Origin: Phycobacter azelaicus
Lineage (GTDB): Bacteria; Pseudomonadota; Alphaproteobacteria; Rhodobacterales; Rhodobacteraceae
Direction of reading: 5' to 3'
Length of the DNA: 64,000 nucleotides
Assembly: GCF_014884385.1 (NCBI RefSeq)
Contig: NZ_WKFH01000003.1
Coordinates: forward strand, 682,001 to 746,000
The first letter of the stretch is position 1. Each line of letters starts with the position of its first letter. Below are positions 44,165 through 52,984 of this stretch, one piece after another. The translations under genes were made by a program, and so were the position numbers. The notes below the pieces were generated by a model, which saw only the letters and a list, made by a program, of their open reading frames with translations, had not been told where the DNA came from and ran no database searches.

Positions 44165-45364
44165 ATGCGCCTACCGCTGATCTTTGTGCTAACCACGGTT
44201 ATGATTGATGCCATGGGTATCGGTTTGATCATGCCCATCATGCCCAGCCTGATTGTCGAGGTGCAAGGCGGATCACTCGCGGATGCCGCGATCTGGGGCG
44301 GAATCCTCAGCACCGCCTTTGCAGTGATGCAGTTCCTGTTCAGCCCGGTTTTGGGCTCCTTGTCCGACGCGGTGGGGCGTCGGCCTGTCCTGCTGATCTC
44401 GCTCTTCGTGATGGCCCTCGATTATCTGGTGATGGCGCTTGCCGGGTCGCTTTGGCTTTTATTGATCGGGCGCATCGTGGGCGGGATAACGGCGGCAACC
44501 CATTCCACCGCGGGCGCCTATATCGCTGATATCTCTAAACCCCACGAAAAGGCCGCCAACTTTGGACTTTTGGGCGCCGCATTTGGTGCGGGTTTTGTGC
44601 TTGGCCCGCTGATCGGCGGCCTTTTGGGAGAGATGGGCACCCGCGCGCCGTTTTATGCCGCTGCAGCACTTGCTGCGCTGAACTTTACCCTTGGCTGGTT
44701 CGTGATGCGCGAGACAGTCACCGACGAGACCCGCCGCGCCTTTGACTGGCGTCGCGCCAACCCCTTTGGCGCCTTTCGCGCCATGGCGCGCATTCCGGGC
44801 ATCGCGCCGCTCTTGTGGGTCTATTTCCTCTACTCGGTGGCGATCTATGTCTATCCCGCGATCTGGTCCTATTTCAGCGCCGAGCGTTTCGGCTGGCAGC
44901 CCCAGATGATCGGACTGTCGCTGGGTGTCTACGGGATTTGCATGGCATTGGTGCAGGGCTGGCTCCTGCGCCATAGCGTCCGGTGGGTCGGAGAGCGCGG
45001 CACGGTGCTTTGGGGACAGGTGTTCGATTTCATGGCCTTTGGCGTTCTGGCCTTCATCGCCAGCGGCACGCTTGCCTTGGCGCTGATCCCGATTTCCGCA
45101 CTCGGGGCACTGGTGCAGCCTGCACTGCAGGGGATCATGTCGCGCACGGTGGCAGACAATCAGCAAGGCGAGCTGCAGGGTGTGATGACCTCTGTGCATG
45201 CGCTGGCGATGATCGTTTCTCCGCTGATGATGACCGCAACCTTTGCCCACTTCACCCGCGATGGCGCAGCGATTTACCTCCCCGGCGCCCCATTTCTTGT
45301 AGCGCTCGTGTTGATGATCATTGGCTGCCTCGTCTTTGTGCGCACCACGCGTTCCGCTACGTAA
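44165..45364 (+). CDS. MFS exporter of the TCR/Tet family
   Basis: A 399-residue protein with about twelve transmembrane helices. DAMGIGLIMPIMPSL, the motif A GSLSDAVGRRPVLLIS and the helix-5 region AFGAGFVLGPLIGG are as in the TetA-type drug:H+ antiporters. ATG at 44165 is used. Such proteins may export tetracycline or unrelated compounds; no tetR-type gene is adjacent, so a resistance role is not established. It follows pcaB by 90 bases. Confidence 0.85.
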   Translation: MRLPLIFVLTTVMIDAMGIGLIMPIMPSLIVEVQGGSLADAAIWGGILSTAFAVMQFLFSPVLGSLSDAVGRRPVLLISLFVMALDYLVMALAGSLWLLLIGRIVGGITAATHSTAGAYIADISKPHEKAANFGLLGAAFGAGFVLGPLIGGLLGEMGTRAPFYAAAALAALNFTLGWFVMRETVTDETRRAFDWRRANPFGAFRAMARIPGIAPLLWVYFLYSVAIYVYPAIWSYFSAERFGWQPQMIGLSLGVYGICMALVQGWLLRHSVRWVGERGTVLWGQVFDFMAFGVLAFIASGTLALALIPISALGALVQPALQGIMSRTVADNQQGELQGVMTSVHALAMIVSPLMMTATFAHFTRDGAAIYLPGAPFLVALVLMIIGCLVFVRTTRSAT

Positions 45365-45457
45365 AACTGCCTTCCACATCCCGCTTTCCCACTTGCAGCA
45401 CGCGTCTGTCCGCGCCACCGTGCAGACAGATACGCCTGGCAACCGGGAGAAAGCGCC

Positions 45458-46552
45458 ATGCAAACCATCAAAGCCGCCGTCTGCCGTGAATTCGGTCAAC
45501 CCCTCGTCATCGAAGACATCCTGATCGCCGACCCGCGCATGGGCGAGGTCGAGGTGACCCTGGACGCGGTCGCAATCTGTCACAGCGACATCTCCTATGC
45601 CGAGGGCGCCTGGGGCGGTCACCTTCCGGCCGTCTATGGCCACGAGGCGGCCGGCAAAATCACAAAGGTTGGCGATGGCGTGAACGGCTTTGCGACGGGC
45701 GACAGCGTTGTGGTCACCCTGATCCGCGCCTGCGGCACCTGCCCAAGCTGTGCCGGCGGCAAGCCGACGATCTGTGAAACACACTATGACGGAGTGAAGA
45801 ACGGCCCGATCAAAACCGCCGACGGCAGCCCGCTGGAGCAGGCCATGGCCTGTGGCGCCTTTGCCGAAAAGGTGGTCGTGGATCAGCGTCAGATCGTGAA
45901 GATTCCCGAAACCATGGGTAAGGAAGTCGCCGCGCTGATCTCCTGCGGGGTAATCACTGGCGTTGGTGCGGCTGTTAATGCCGCGGGCCTGCGCGCTGGA
46001 CAGGATGTGGTGGTGATAGGCGCGGGCGGCGTGGGTCTCAACGCCATCCAAGGCGCGCGCATTGCCGGTGCCCGCCGGATCGTGGCCGTCGACATGAGCG
46101 AGGAAAAGCTGGAGGTCGCCAAGGAGTTCGGCGCCACCCATGGCGTCCTTGGCACACAGAAATCCCCCTGGCGCGCCTCCTACAAGGCGCTGGGGGGAAA
46201 GGGGGCCGATGCGGTTCTGGTAACCGTGGGGGCCATTCCCGCCTATGAACAGGCTGTGCGTTATCTGGGCCGGGGCGGCAAGGCGGTGATGATCGGCATG
46301 CCGCACTCGGGTGCCAAGGCGGAGTATGAACCCGTCGTGATGGCCGCCATCGGGCAGGGACTTGTCGGCTCCAAAATGGGCGATGTCGTGATTCAGCGAG
46401 ACATTCCCTGGATGATCGATCTTTATGAACAGGGCCGTCTGAAACTGGACGAGCTGATCTCGGGACGCTGGAGCCTTGACCAGATCAACGAGGCGATTGC
46501 AGACACCAAGACCGGCTCTGCCCGGCGCAACGTGATCCTGTTCAACCGCTGA
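45458..46552 (+). CDS. Zinc-binding alcohol dehydrogenase (MDR family)
   Basis: A 364-residue medium-chain dehydrogenase. The catalytic zinc ligands are in AICHSDISYAEG and YGHEAAGKI, the structural zinc loop is ACGTCPSCAGGKPTIC, and the NAD-binding fold has VVIGAGGVGLNAIQGA. It may oxidise an aryl or sugar-type alcohol or act as a formaldehyde-type dehydrogenase. An enolase-superfamily enzyme follows 30 bases downstream, which suggests sugar or aromatic catabolism. Confidence 0.85.
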   Translation: MQTIKAAVCREFGQPLVIEDILIADPRMGEVEVTLDAVAICHSDISYAEGAWGGHLPAVYGHEAAGKITKVGDGVNGFATGDSVVVTLIRACGTCPSCAGGKPTICETHYDGVKNGPIKTADGSPLEQAMACGAFAEKVVVDQRQIVKIPETMGKEVAALISCGVITGVGAAVNAAGLRAGQDVVVIGAGGVGLNAIQGARIAGARRIVAVDMSEEKLEVAKEFGATHGVLGTQKSPWRASYKALGGKGADAVLVTVGAIPAYEQAVRYLGRGGKAVMIGMPHSGAKAEYEPVVMAAIGQGLVGSKMGDVVIQRDIPWMIDLYEQGRLKLDELISGRWSLDQINEAIADTKTGSARRNVILFNR

Positions 46553-46582
46553 CCGGCTGCGTGCAGCCCGAAGGAGCCCCCG

Positions 46583-47815
46583 ATGAAGCTGCAGGACCTC
46601 GACATCATCGTGACTGCCCCGCCCGCTCCCGGATGGGGCGGGCGCTACTGGATCCTGGTCAAGTTGACCACCGACACCGGGATCACCGGCTGGGGCGAAT
46701 GCTATGCCGCCTCGGTTGGCCCGGACGCCATGTGCCATGTCATCCGCGACGTCTTTCACCGCCACATGGAGGGGGAGAACCCGGAAAACATCGAACTGAT
46801 GTTCCGCCGCGCCTATTCTTCTGGCTTTACCCAGCGGCCCGATCTAACAGTGATGGGTGCCTTTTCGGGGCTTGAGATCGCCTGCTGGGATATCCTCGGC
46901 AAGGATCGTGGCCGCCCGGTTCATGCGCTGATCGGCGGACGGATGAACGATCGCATTCGCGCCTATACCTATCTCTACCCCCTGCCCCAGCACGAGATCT
47001 CTGCCTTCTGGACCTCACCAGAAATGGCCGCCGAAAGCGCTGCCGAAATGGTGCGTCAGGGCTACACGGCAGTAAAGTTCGATCCGGCAGGCCCTTACAC
47101 CCTGCGTGGTGGTCACATGCCCGCGATGAGCGACATCAGCCAATCCATCGCCTTTTGCAAAGCCATCCGCGGAGCGGTGGGGGACCGCGCAGACCTGCTC
47201 TTTGGCACACATGGGCAGTTCATCACCGCAGGCGCAATCCGGCTGGGCCAGGCAATCGCGCCCTACCAGCCCCTATGGTTCGAAGAGCCGGTTCCCCCCG
47301 ATTCCGTAGGCCAGATGGCACGCGTGGTTTCGGGTCAACCGGTGCCCGTGGCCACGGGTGAGCGCCTGACCACCAAGGCCGAGTTCGCTCCGATCCTCCG
47401 CGAAGGGGCGGCCAGCATTCTGCAACCGGCGCTAGGGCGCGTTGGCGGCATATGGGAAGCCAAGAAAATCGCGGCCATGGCCGAGGTCTATAACGCGCAA
47501 ATGGCGCCGCATCTTTACGCCGGACCGGTGGAATGGGCTGCGAACATACACCTGGCGGCCTCAATCCCGAATATCCTGATGGCCGAAAGCATCGAAACTC
47601 CTTTCCATGACGCATTGATCAAAGGGGCGATCCGGGTCGAAGGAGGCTTTATCACACCACCGGATGCACCGGGCCTCGGCATCGAAGTCGACGAGGATCT
47701 TGCCCGCGCACACCCCTTTTCCGGCGACGATCTGCACCTAAATATGCAGGAGGCGCCCTGTGACTATGTGAACGGCAATTCCTTCGCCGGTGGCGCGCCG
47801 CCGCTGCCCGAATAG
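46583..47815 (+). CDS. Mandelate racemase/muconate lactonizing enzyme family (sugar-acid dehydratase-like)
   Basis: A 410-residue enolase-superfamily enzyme. The capping domain has GITGWGECYAASVG. The barrel shows VKFDPAG, the metal Glu in LWFEEPVPPDS and the next in VATGERLTT, and the catalytic His in MAPHLYAGPVEW. This pattern is near the galactonate/gluconate dehydratase group. It follows the alcohol dehydrogenase by 30 bases on the same strand. Confidence 0.85.
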   Translation: MKLQDLDIIVTAPPAPGWGGRYWILVKLTTDTGITGWGECYAASVGPDAMCHVIRDVFHRHMEGENPENIELMFRRAYSSGFTQRPDLTVMGAFSGLEIACWDILGKDRGRPVHALIGGRMNDRIRAYTYLYPLPQHEISAFWTSPEMAAESAAEMVRQGYTAVKFDPAGPYTLRGGHMPAMSDISQSIAFCKAIRGAVGDRADLLFGTHGQFITAGAIRLGQAIAPYQPLWFEEPVPPDSVGQMARVVSGQPVPVATGERLTTKAEFAPILREGAASILQPALGRVGGIWEAKKIAAMAEVYNAQMAPHLYAGPVEWAANIHLAASIPNILMAESIETPFHDALIKGAIRVEGGFITPPDAPGLGIEVDEDLARAHPFSGDDLHLNMQEAPCDYVNGNSFAGGAPPLPE

Positions 47816-47896
47816 GCGTTGCGGCAGCGCGGCTTGTGCGAGCGGGGCAAAATAGTGCATTATGTGCCGCAAGCTCTAGCGCAGGACTTTCGACCC

Positions 47897-48229
47897 GTGA
47901 CCATTCAATCCCCCGATACGATTTCGCCGGATACGCCGATCGATATGGCGCAGCGTGCGACCGAAGCTGCGGCATTCCTCAAGACGCTGGCCCATGAAGG
48001 GCGGCTGATGATTCTTTGTCACCTTGGAACCGGTGAAAAGTCCGTCGGGGAGCTGGAGGCGCTGCTCGGCATGCGCCAGGCCGCGGTCAGCCAGATGCTG
48101 GCCCGGTTGCGCGATGAAGAGCTGGTCGCCACCCGGCGTGAGGGCAAGACGATTTTTTATTCGTTGAAGGACACAAATACCGAAGAGATCATTTCTCTTC
48201 TCTATCGCCAGTTCTGCGGCGGTGAGTGA
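47897..48229 (+). CDS. ArsR-family transcriptional regulator
   Basis: About 110 residues. GTG at 47897 has an AGGA box upstream; ATG at 47945 is an alternative. The winged helix is in LAHEGRLMILCHL, SVGELEALLGMRQAAVSQML and KTIFYSLKD. There is no CXC metal motif in helix 3, so sensing of metal at the classical ArsR site is unlikely; it more resembles the BigR/YgaV redox-type group. It lies 80 bases after the sugar-acid dehydratase gene. Confidence 0.8.
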   Translation: MTIQSPDTISPDTPIDMAQRATEAAAFLKTLAHEGRLMILCHLGTGEKSVGELEALLGMRQAAVSQMLARLRDEELVATRREGKTIFYSLKDTNTEEIISLLYRQFCGGE

Positions 48230-48373
48230 CCTCTCCTGAGTGGCCTTTGACCGGCCCTCAAAAGCACGACCAATCGTCAAACTGCATCGAAGCCGCCTTG
48301 CAGTCAGCAAAGCGCTCTCGTGCCTGTCCCCTTCTTTGCCTGCGGCAAATCCCCGAAATCAGCCCTAGGCCCA

Positions 48374-48426
48374 GCGCGGCTTTGCCGCGCCAGGCCCAAC
48401 TGGCGAAGGGCAGTCTTTGACTGCCC
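48374..48426. repeat. Pair of perfect hairpins, REP-like intergenic element
   Basis: Two back-to-back inverted repeats: GCGCGGC-TTT-GCCGCGC (48374-48390) and GGGCAGTC-TTT-GACTGCCC (48408-48426), both with TTT loops, within a 247-base gap between convergent genes. The first hairpin and its following CCCAAC resemble a second site at 37793. It may be a dispersed Roseobacter palindromic repeat, or a bidirectional terminator. Confidence 0.6.
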
Positions 48427-48476
48427 GGAGACGGGCGGGAGCCTACCCCCGCTGGCCCATTGAAACCGCGGCTGGG

Positions 48477-49325
48477 TTAGCTGTCCGCCCGCAGGTTTTG
48501 GCGCTGTCGACCTAGGCCTTCGATTTCCAGCTCCATCACGTCACCGGGCTTTAGGTAAACCGGATCGGGCTTCATCCCCATGCCAACGCCCGGAGGCGTG
48601 CCTGTGGCAATCACATCGCCCGGATGAAGGGTCATGAGCTGACTGAGATGGGAAATGATCTGGGCCACGGTAAAGATCATCTTGCCGGTGTTGCCCGTCT
48701 GCATGCGCTTTCCGTTCACATCACAGGACAAAGCCAGGTTCTGCGGATCCGCGACCTCGTCCCGTGTCACCAACCACGGGCCAATGGGGCCGAAGGTGTC
48801 ACAGCTCTTGCCCTTGGTCCATTGCCCGGTCAGCTTGATCTGAAAATCGCGTTCTGAGACATCATTGATGACGCAATACCCCGCTACGTGATCCAGGGCC
48901 TCGGCCTCGGTGACGTATTTCGCAGCCGTACCAATGACGACGCCCAGCTCCACCTCCCAGTCCGTAGCGGTGGAGCCACGCGGAATCACCACATCATCAT
49001 TGGGGCCGGCGATCGCCGAGTTGGCCTTCATGAACAGGATGGGGTGCTCGGGGATGGGCATGCCTGCCTCTTCGGCATGATCAGAATAGTTGAGGCCGAT
49101 GCACAGGAACTTGCCTACCCCACCAACGCAGGGCGCCAGATCGATGTCGCCATCCACTGCCGGCAATGACGCCGGATCCAGCTCAGCCAAACGGGCCAAC
49201 GCCGCGTCATCCAGTACCTCGCCCGAGATATCCGCAATGTGGCCGGACAGATCACGTACGATCCCGCCATCATCCATCAGCCCCGGGCGCACCGCGCCCT
49301 CCATTCGATATCGCAGCAGTTTCAT
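48477..49325 (-). CDS. Fumarylacetoacetate hydrolase (FAH) family protein
   Basis: A 282-residue enzyme. ATG at 49325 with GGGGAGG upstream is used. The metal-binding and catalytic pattern is seen in CIGLNYSDHAEEAGMPIPEHP, DWEVELGVVIGTAAKY, and YCVINDVSERDFQ. FAH-family members cleave C-C bonds or hydrate/decarboxylate keto acids (for example ureidoglycolate lyase or 2,4-diketo-acid hydrolases in L-rhamnose/fucose routes). It is convergent with the ArsR gene; the substrate is unknown. Confidence 0.86.
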   Translation of the reverse strand: MKLLRYRMEGAVRPGLMDDGGIVRDLSGHIADISGEVLDDAALARLAELDPASLPAVDGDIDLAPCVGGVGKFLCIGLNYSDHAEEAGMPIPEHPILFMKANSAIAGPNDDVVIPRGSTATDWEVELGVVIGTAAKYVTEAEALDHVAGYCVINDVSERDFQIKLTGQWTKGKSCDTFGPIGPWLVTRDEVADPQNLALSCDVNGKRMQTGNTGKMIFTVAQIISHLSQLMTLHPGDVIATGTPPGVGMGMKPDPVYLKPGDVMELEIEGLGRQRQNLRADS

Positions 49326-49390
49326 GGCTGCCTCCCCTCTTTCGCTTGTCTTGGAATCTTGTGTTGCCGCTCGCGAGCGGATTTGCAAGG

Positions 49391-52300
49391 TCAGCTCGAG
49401 ACATAGCCCGCGACAACCTGCAGCAATTTGAAGGCCGTCGCCGCATCATTCTCCACAACGGCCAAGAACTCCTCTTCACCGATACGAAGGCAGGTCAGAT
49501 CAGTCTGCGCCACCATGCTCAGCGCGCGCGGCTCCTTGCGGATCAGACCCAGCTCTCCGACGAGGCGACCAGGCCCGACCTTGGCAATCAGCCGGTCTTC
49601 CTGGCCCTCCTGTGGCAGGAAAAGGCCCGCCTCTCCTTCGGTGATCATATAGGCGCCGTCACTGGCATCGTCGTCCTTGAGGAACACCACATCGCCTGCC
49701 TTGGCATCATACCAGCGTGCCCCAAACGCCAGAAGGCGCAGCTGGCGGCGATTGAGACCTGAAAACAGCTCGGACTGTTCCAGTGCCCTGAGTTTGCGCG
49801 CCAGATCCTGGCTCGCGGCACTGTCGGCAACAGCCGCCTCTTGTGTCTCATCGCTGACCAGCCGTCCCTGACGCAGTTGATAGAAAACATCAAAGACTTC
49901 GGAGCGCTCGAAATCGGTATCGAGATAGACCAAGGTCGTATCCGGCAACAGCTTGCGCAGGTTCTTGTGAACCGAAATCCGCGTCTCAAGGTCGTAGCTC
50001 GAAAGGGCTGACTCCAGAATCAGGATATCGGGCCGCTTGATCGTGGCCCTCGCAAAGGCCAGCGGTTCGGCAAAACTGGCCGGTAATCCCTGACCGCCCA
50101 GCGCAACGGGCAGGTCGAAGATCAACTCGATCACCATGTTGCGGGCCCCGTTCTCCACCAGCACATCGGAAACCAGCTTGCGCAGCTCATCACCGCGCGC
50201 CCCTGAGCTATCGGAGATTTTCCCGAACAGCGCGTTCTCAAGAACCGTCAGGCCGGGGGCAAAGGCAGACTGATCGAGCGGCACAAAGATATCTTCGAGC
50301 GTACCAAGCAGCTCATCCGCGTGGCTTCGGCGGAACTGCAGGATGCGCTCCTTCATCTCGTCGCTGAACGCGGGGCCGATCTGCTCCGCCGAAATGCTGA
50401 AGGGCACGATCAGCATCTGCGCCAGCTCGTCCTGCTCCAGCGCTTCGGCTCCCTTGCTGCGGGTCTTGTCCACCAAAGACAAAGCGGTTTCATACGCCGA
50501 AGTCTCCAGCCCCAACTTGCGGAACAAAGGATGGCCAGTGCCGTCGATACCAAAGATCTGACGCAGCATATCCACGACATCCTGCGTCAATGTCACCAGA
50601 TCGCGATCCAGCTGCAGCTCCTTGAGGCGATCAAGGAAGTTCACGTGCCGCTTGAGGACCTCTTCGGTGATCGGCTCGCGTAGGGTGGCATAAAGCAGAT
50701 TCTCAACCACCGGCAGCGCCGGGTTATAGGCTTTCGGATCGAAAACATGCGCCTGCGCGGTCAGGCCGGCCTTTTCCACCGCCGCCTGAACCTTGGGACG
50801 CAGGTCAATAAGCGTCTTGGTCAGCCGCGGATGCACTGCACTGTCGAACTTCTGATCCATGCCACGGCGGAACAGGGCCGTGTCGGTTCCGATGCCAGAT
50901 ACCAGCTGAACCCACCAGTCACGCAGTTCTGCCTCGGTCGAAAATCCGGCCAGAGAGGGGTCCAGCCAAGGCGCATCAAAGGGATCAGCACTGTTTCCCG
51001 CCCGCAATGCAGCCGTGAACTGCAACATGTCCTGCGCCTCACCCTGTGGGCGCTGACGCATCGGCATCATCACGTTGTCCCCGAACGAGCCACGGAACAG
51101 GACCGGACGAGAGGTCGCGTGACCAATACGGGAGGCCACAACAGCCTGATGCACCTCGCGCAGATCGTGCCCCGCGACGGTTACAGTACCAGCCGTTGGC
51201 AGGACTTCGCGCGTCAGCAACTCGGCGAGGGCGCGCCGGTCTTCTTCCGACGGGGCGGCAATGCCGATCACCTGCCCTGCGGGCAGTTTCGCGCTCAGAT
51301 CTTCCAGCACCAGGTTGCCGTCAGCATCGCGCACGTTAACCTCGGACAGCTCGATATCGCCTGTCAGGCGCGGAATCTCATCCGGCTCTCCTGTCATCAG
51401 CTTTTCATCGACCATGCCAGGCGGCGCAAAACGCTCGAGGATCACCTCCCAGCGCAGGGACATGTCCTGGGTCTGGTTGTAATAGGCAAGCAGCTCTTTC
51501 CAGGGCGAGGCAATGTCCTTGTAGGCCGCAAGCGCTGCCACCAGCGCCCCGAGCGACACCTTGCCCTCCAGCACCAGATAGCCGCCGACTGCGTAAAAGA
51601 AGAAAGGCGTCAGTTGAGTGATGAAGTTGTTGAGAAACTTCATGAAAAACTTTTTCTGGTAGATATCGAAGCGGATATCGTACAGCCGCCCCAACCGCGC
51701 GGTGATCACAGCCATCCGGTAGCGCCAGCCGCCGTTGATGCGCAAGGTCGCCGCGCCCGCGGCGCTTTCCCCGATTTCCGAGGCGAGCGCCCGCACCTCC
51801 TTGATGCGCTCCTTGTTCAGAAGGTTGATCCGCCTCTGCAGCATCGGAATCAGCCACCCCTGCAGTGGGATCAGCGCCACGGCGGCCAGCCCGAACCAGA
51901 AGCTTTGCATGAACAAGAAATAGAGGATCGTCAGCATCTGCCCAGCCTGCAAGACAGGTTGACTGACAGCGTCGCCCATCAATCCGCCCATCGGTTCGGA
52001 CTCTGACGTCACCATGGAGACCAACTCTCCCTGGCTGACCCTTTCGAAATAGGGCTGCGGGAAACGCAGCACGCGGGCAATCAGTTGGTAGCGGAAACGC
52101 CGCAGCATCCTCTCGGCCAGAACGCCCTTCATCGTGTTGATGCGCATCTTCAGCAGACCATGCATCAGAACCGAAATCAGGAAAGCACCGCAGAGAAGCC
52201 ACAGGAAGGTCAGCTGATCGAAGGAATATCCCAGGATGTCTATGGTATCAGTCTGAGCACCGATGGCATCGTTGATGATCCGCTTCGGCAGCTCCAGCGT

Positions 52301-52489
52301 CAGGTATAGCAGCGGGAACAGGCAGGCTGTGACCACCAAGAGAACAAGCTGATCACGTTTGGAGTACTTCCAGATAAAACGAAACAGCGACCGTTCTATG
52401 AGACAGCTCCGGCTTGGCGTCTGAAATCGATACCCTATGCCTAGCGCGGTTTGCCTGTTGCAGGCAATGGCAAGAACACATTCCAGCAC
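49391..52489 (-). CDS. ABC-exporter-like protein with degenerate NBD and cNMP-binding domain
   Basis: A 1032-residue protein. An exporter-type transmembrane region (about residues 45-345) is followed by an NBD-like region and a C-terminal cyclic nucleotide-binding domain (about 900-1020). All ATPase motifs are eroded. The P-loop position reads IGIAAPSEEDRRALAELL with no GK. The signature is ALGGQGLPASFAEPLAFARA. Walker B reads DILILESALSSYD with Glu/Ser where Asp/Glu are expected, and the H-loop has LVYLDTDF with no His. The motif ENxL(Y/F) recurs (PVVENLLYA, TVLENALFGK), so the NBD holds an insertion of about 250 residues. The only usable start is GTG at 52489. Probably a pseudo-transporter or signalling protein. 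Confidence 0.82.
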   Translation of the reverse strand: MLECVLAIACNRQTALGIGYRFQTPSRSCLIERSLFRFIWKYSKRDQLVLLVVTACLFPLLYLTLELPKRIINDAIGAQTDTIDILGYSFDQLTFLWLLCGAFLISVLMHGLLKMRINTMKGVLAERMLRRFRYQLIARVLRFPQPYFERVSQGELVSMVTSESEPMGGLMGDAVSQPVLQAGQMLTILYFLFMQSFWFGLAAVALIPLQGWLIPMLQRRINLLNKERIKEVRALASEIGESAAGAATLRINGGWRYRMAVITARLGRLYDIRFDIYQKKFFMKFLNNFITQLTPFFFYAVGGYLVLEGKVSLGALVAALAAYKDIASPWKELLAYYNQTQDMSLRWEVILERFAPPGMVDEKLMTGEPDEIPRLTGDIELSEVNVRDADGNLVLEDLSAKLPAGQVIGIAAPSEEDRRALAELLTREVLPTAGTVTVAGHDLREVHQAVVASRIGHATSRPVLFRGSFGDNVMMPMRQRPQGEAQDMLQFTAALRAGNSADPFDAPWLDPSLAGFSTEAELRDWWVQLVSGIGTDTALFRRGMDQKFDSAVHPRLTKTLIDLRPKVQAAVEKAGLTAQAHVFDPKAYNPALPVVENLLYATLREPITEEVLKRHVNFLDRLKELQLDRDLVTLTQDVVDMLRQIFGIDGTGHPLFRKLGLETSAYETALSLVDKTRSKGAEALEQDELAQMLIVPFSISAEQIGPAFSDEMKERILQFRRSHADELLGTLEDIFVPLDQSAFAPGLTVLENALFGKISDSSGARGDELRKLVSDVLVENGARNMVIELIFDLPVALGGQGLPASFAEPLAFARATIKRPDILILESALSSYDLETRISVHKNLRKLLPDTTLVYLDTDFERSEVFDVFYQLRQGRLVSDETQEAAVADSAASQDLARKLRALEQSELFSGLNRRQLRLLAFGARWYDAKAGDVVFLKDDDASDGAYMITEGEAGLFLPQEGQEDRLIAKVGPGRLVGELGLIRKEPRALSMVAQTDLTCLRIGEEEFLAVVENDAATAFKLLQVVAGYVSS

Positions 52490-52530
52490 GCAGACCTGTC
52501 GTTACGGAACAGGGCGACGCACCATTTGCC

Positions 52531-52974
52531 ATGACGCAAAAAACACGTAAGCTTCCGCTCAATATGTTTAATCAGGGGATCGCCTTGCCGGAAACAACCG
52601 GAGCCTTGCTGTTGCTGCTTTGCCTAATGCAGGTCAAACACATGTTTGCGGATTTCTATCTGCAGACACCCAAGATGCTGTCCGGACGTGGAGAGTACTT
52701 TCACAGCGGCCGCGCCCAACATGCGGGCGTTCATGTGATAGGCTCGATCTTGGTCTTTGTCGCAATGGGAAGCCCGGTCGCGTTCATCCTTGTGATCTGC
52801 GCCCTCGAATGGATCGTTCACTTCAACATCGATTACTGCAAAGCGCGCTACTCTGACAGCAAGCAACTGACGCCCCAACAAGCCGTGTTCTGGCGCGCGG
52901 TGGGCACAGACCAGGCGCTGCACCAGCTTACCTATATCGCCATGGCCGCGGCGTGGATGAAATACGCCGCCTGA
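52531..52974 (+). CDS. DUF3307-type membrane protein
   Basis: About 147 residues. ATG at 52531 is chosen; an in-frame upstream extension would overlap the divergent gene and ATG at 52564 is also possible. The conserved FADFYLQTPKML, GRAQHAGVHVIG and EWIVHFNIDYCKAR are DUF3307 motifs, interspersed with about four hydrophobic helices. The family role is not known. It is divergent from the pseudo-ABC gene with only 41 bases between. Confidence 0.75.
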   Translation: MTQKTRKLPLNMFNQGIALPETTGALLLLLCLMQVKHMFADFYLQTPKMLSGRGEYFHSGRAQHAGVHVIGSILVFVAMGSPVAFILVICALEWIVHFNIDYCKARYSDSKQLTPQQAVFWRAVGTDQALHQLTYIAMAAAWMKYAA

Positions 52975-52984
52975 ATTCCGTGTC

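Noticed and set aside
44165..45364. Tetracycline-resistance gene
   Set aside because: The family is TCR/Tet-like, but no adjacent tetR or mobile context supports a resistance role, so it is called only an MFS exporter.
44459..46765. A 768-codon open frame antisense to the MFS exporter and alcohol dehydrogenase genes
   Set aside because: It crosses two well-supported genes on the other strand and its translation is low-complexity His/Arg/Gly-rich.
50747..52006. A 419-codon open frame antisense to the ABC-like gene
   Set aside because: No domain and a shadow of the real frame.
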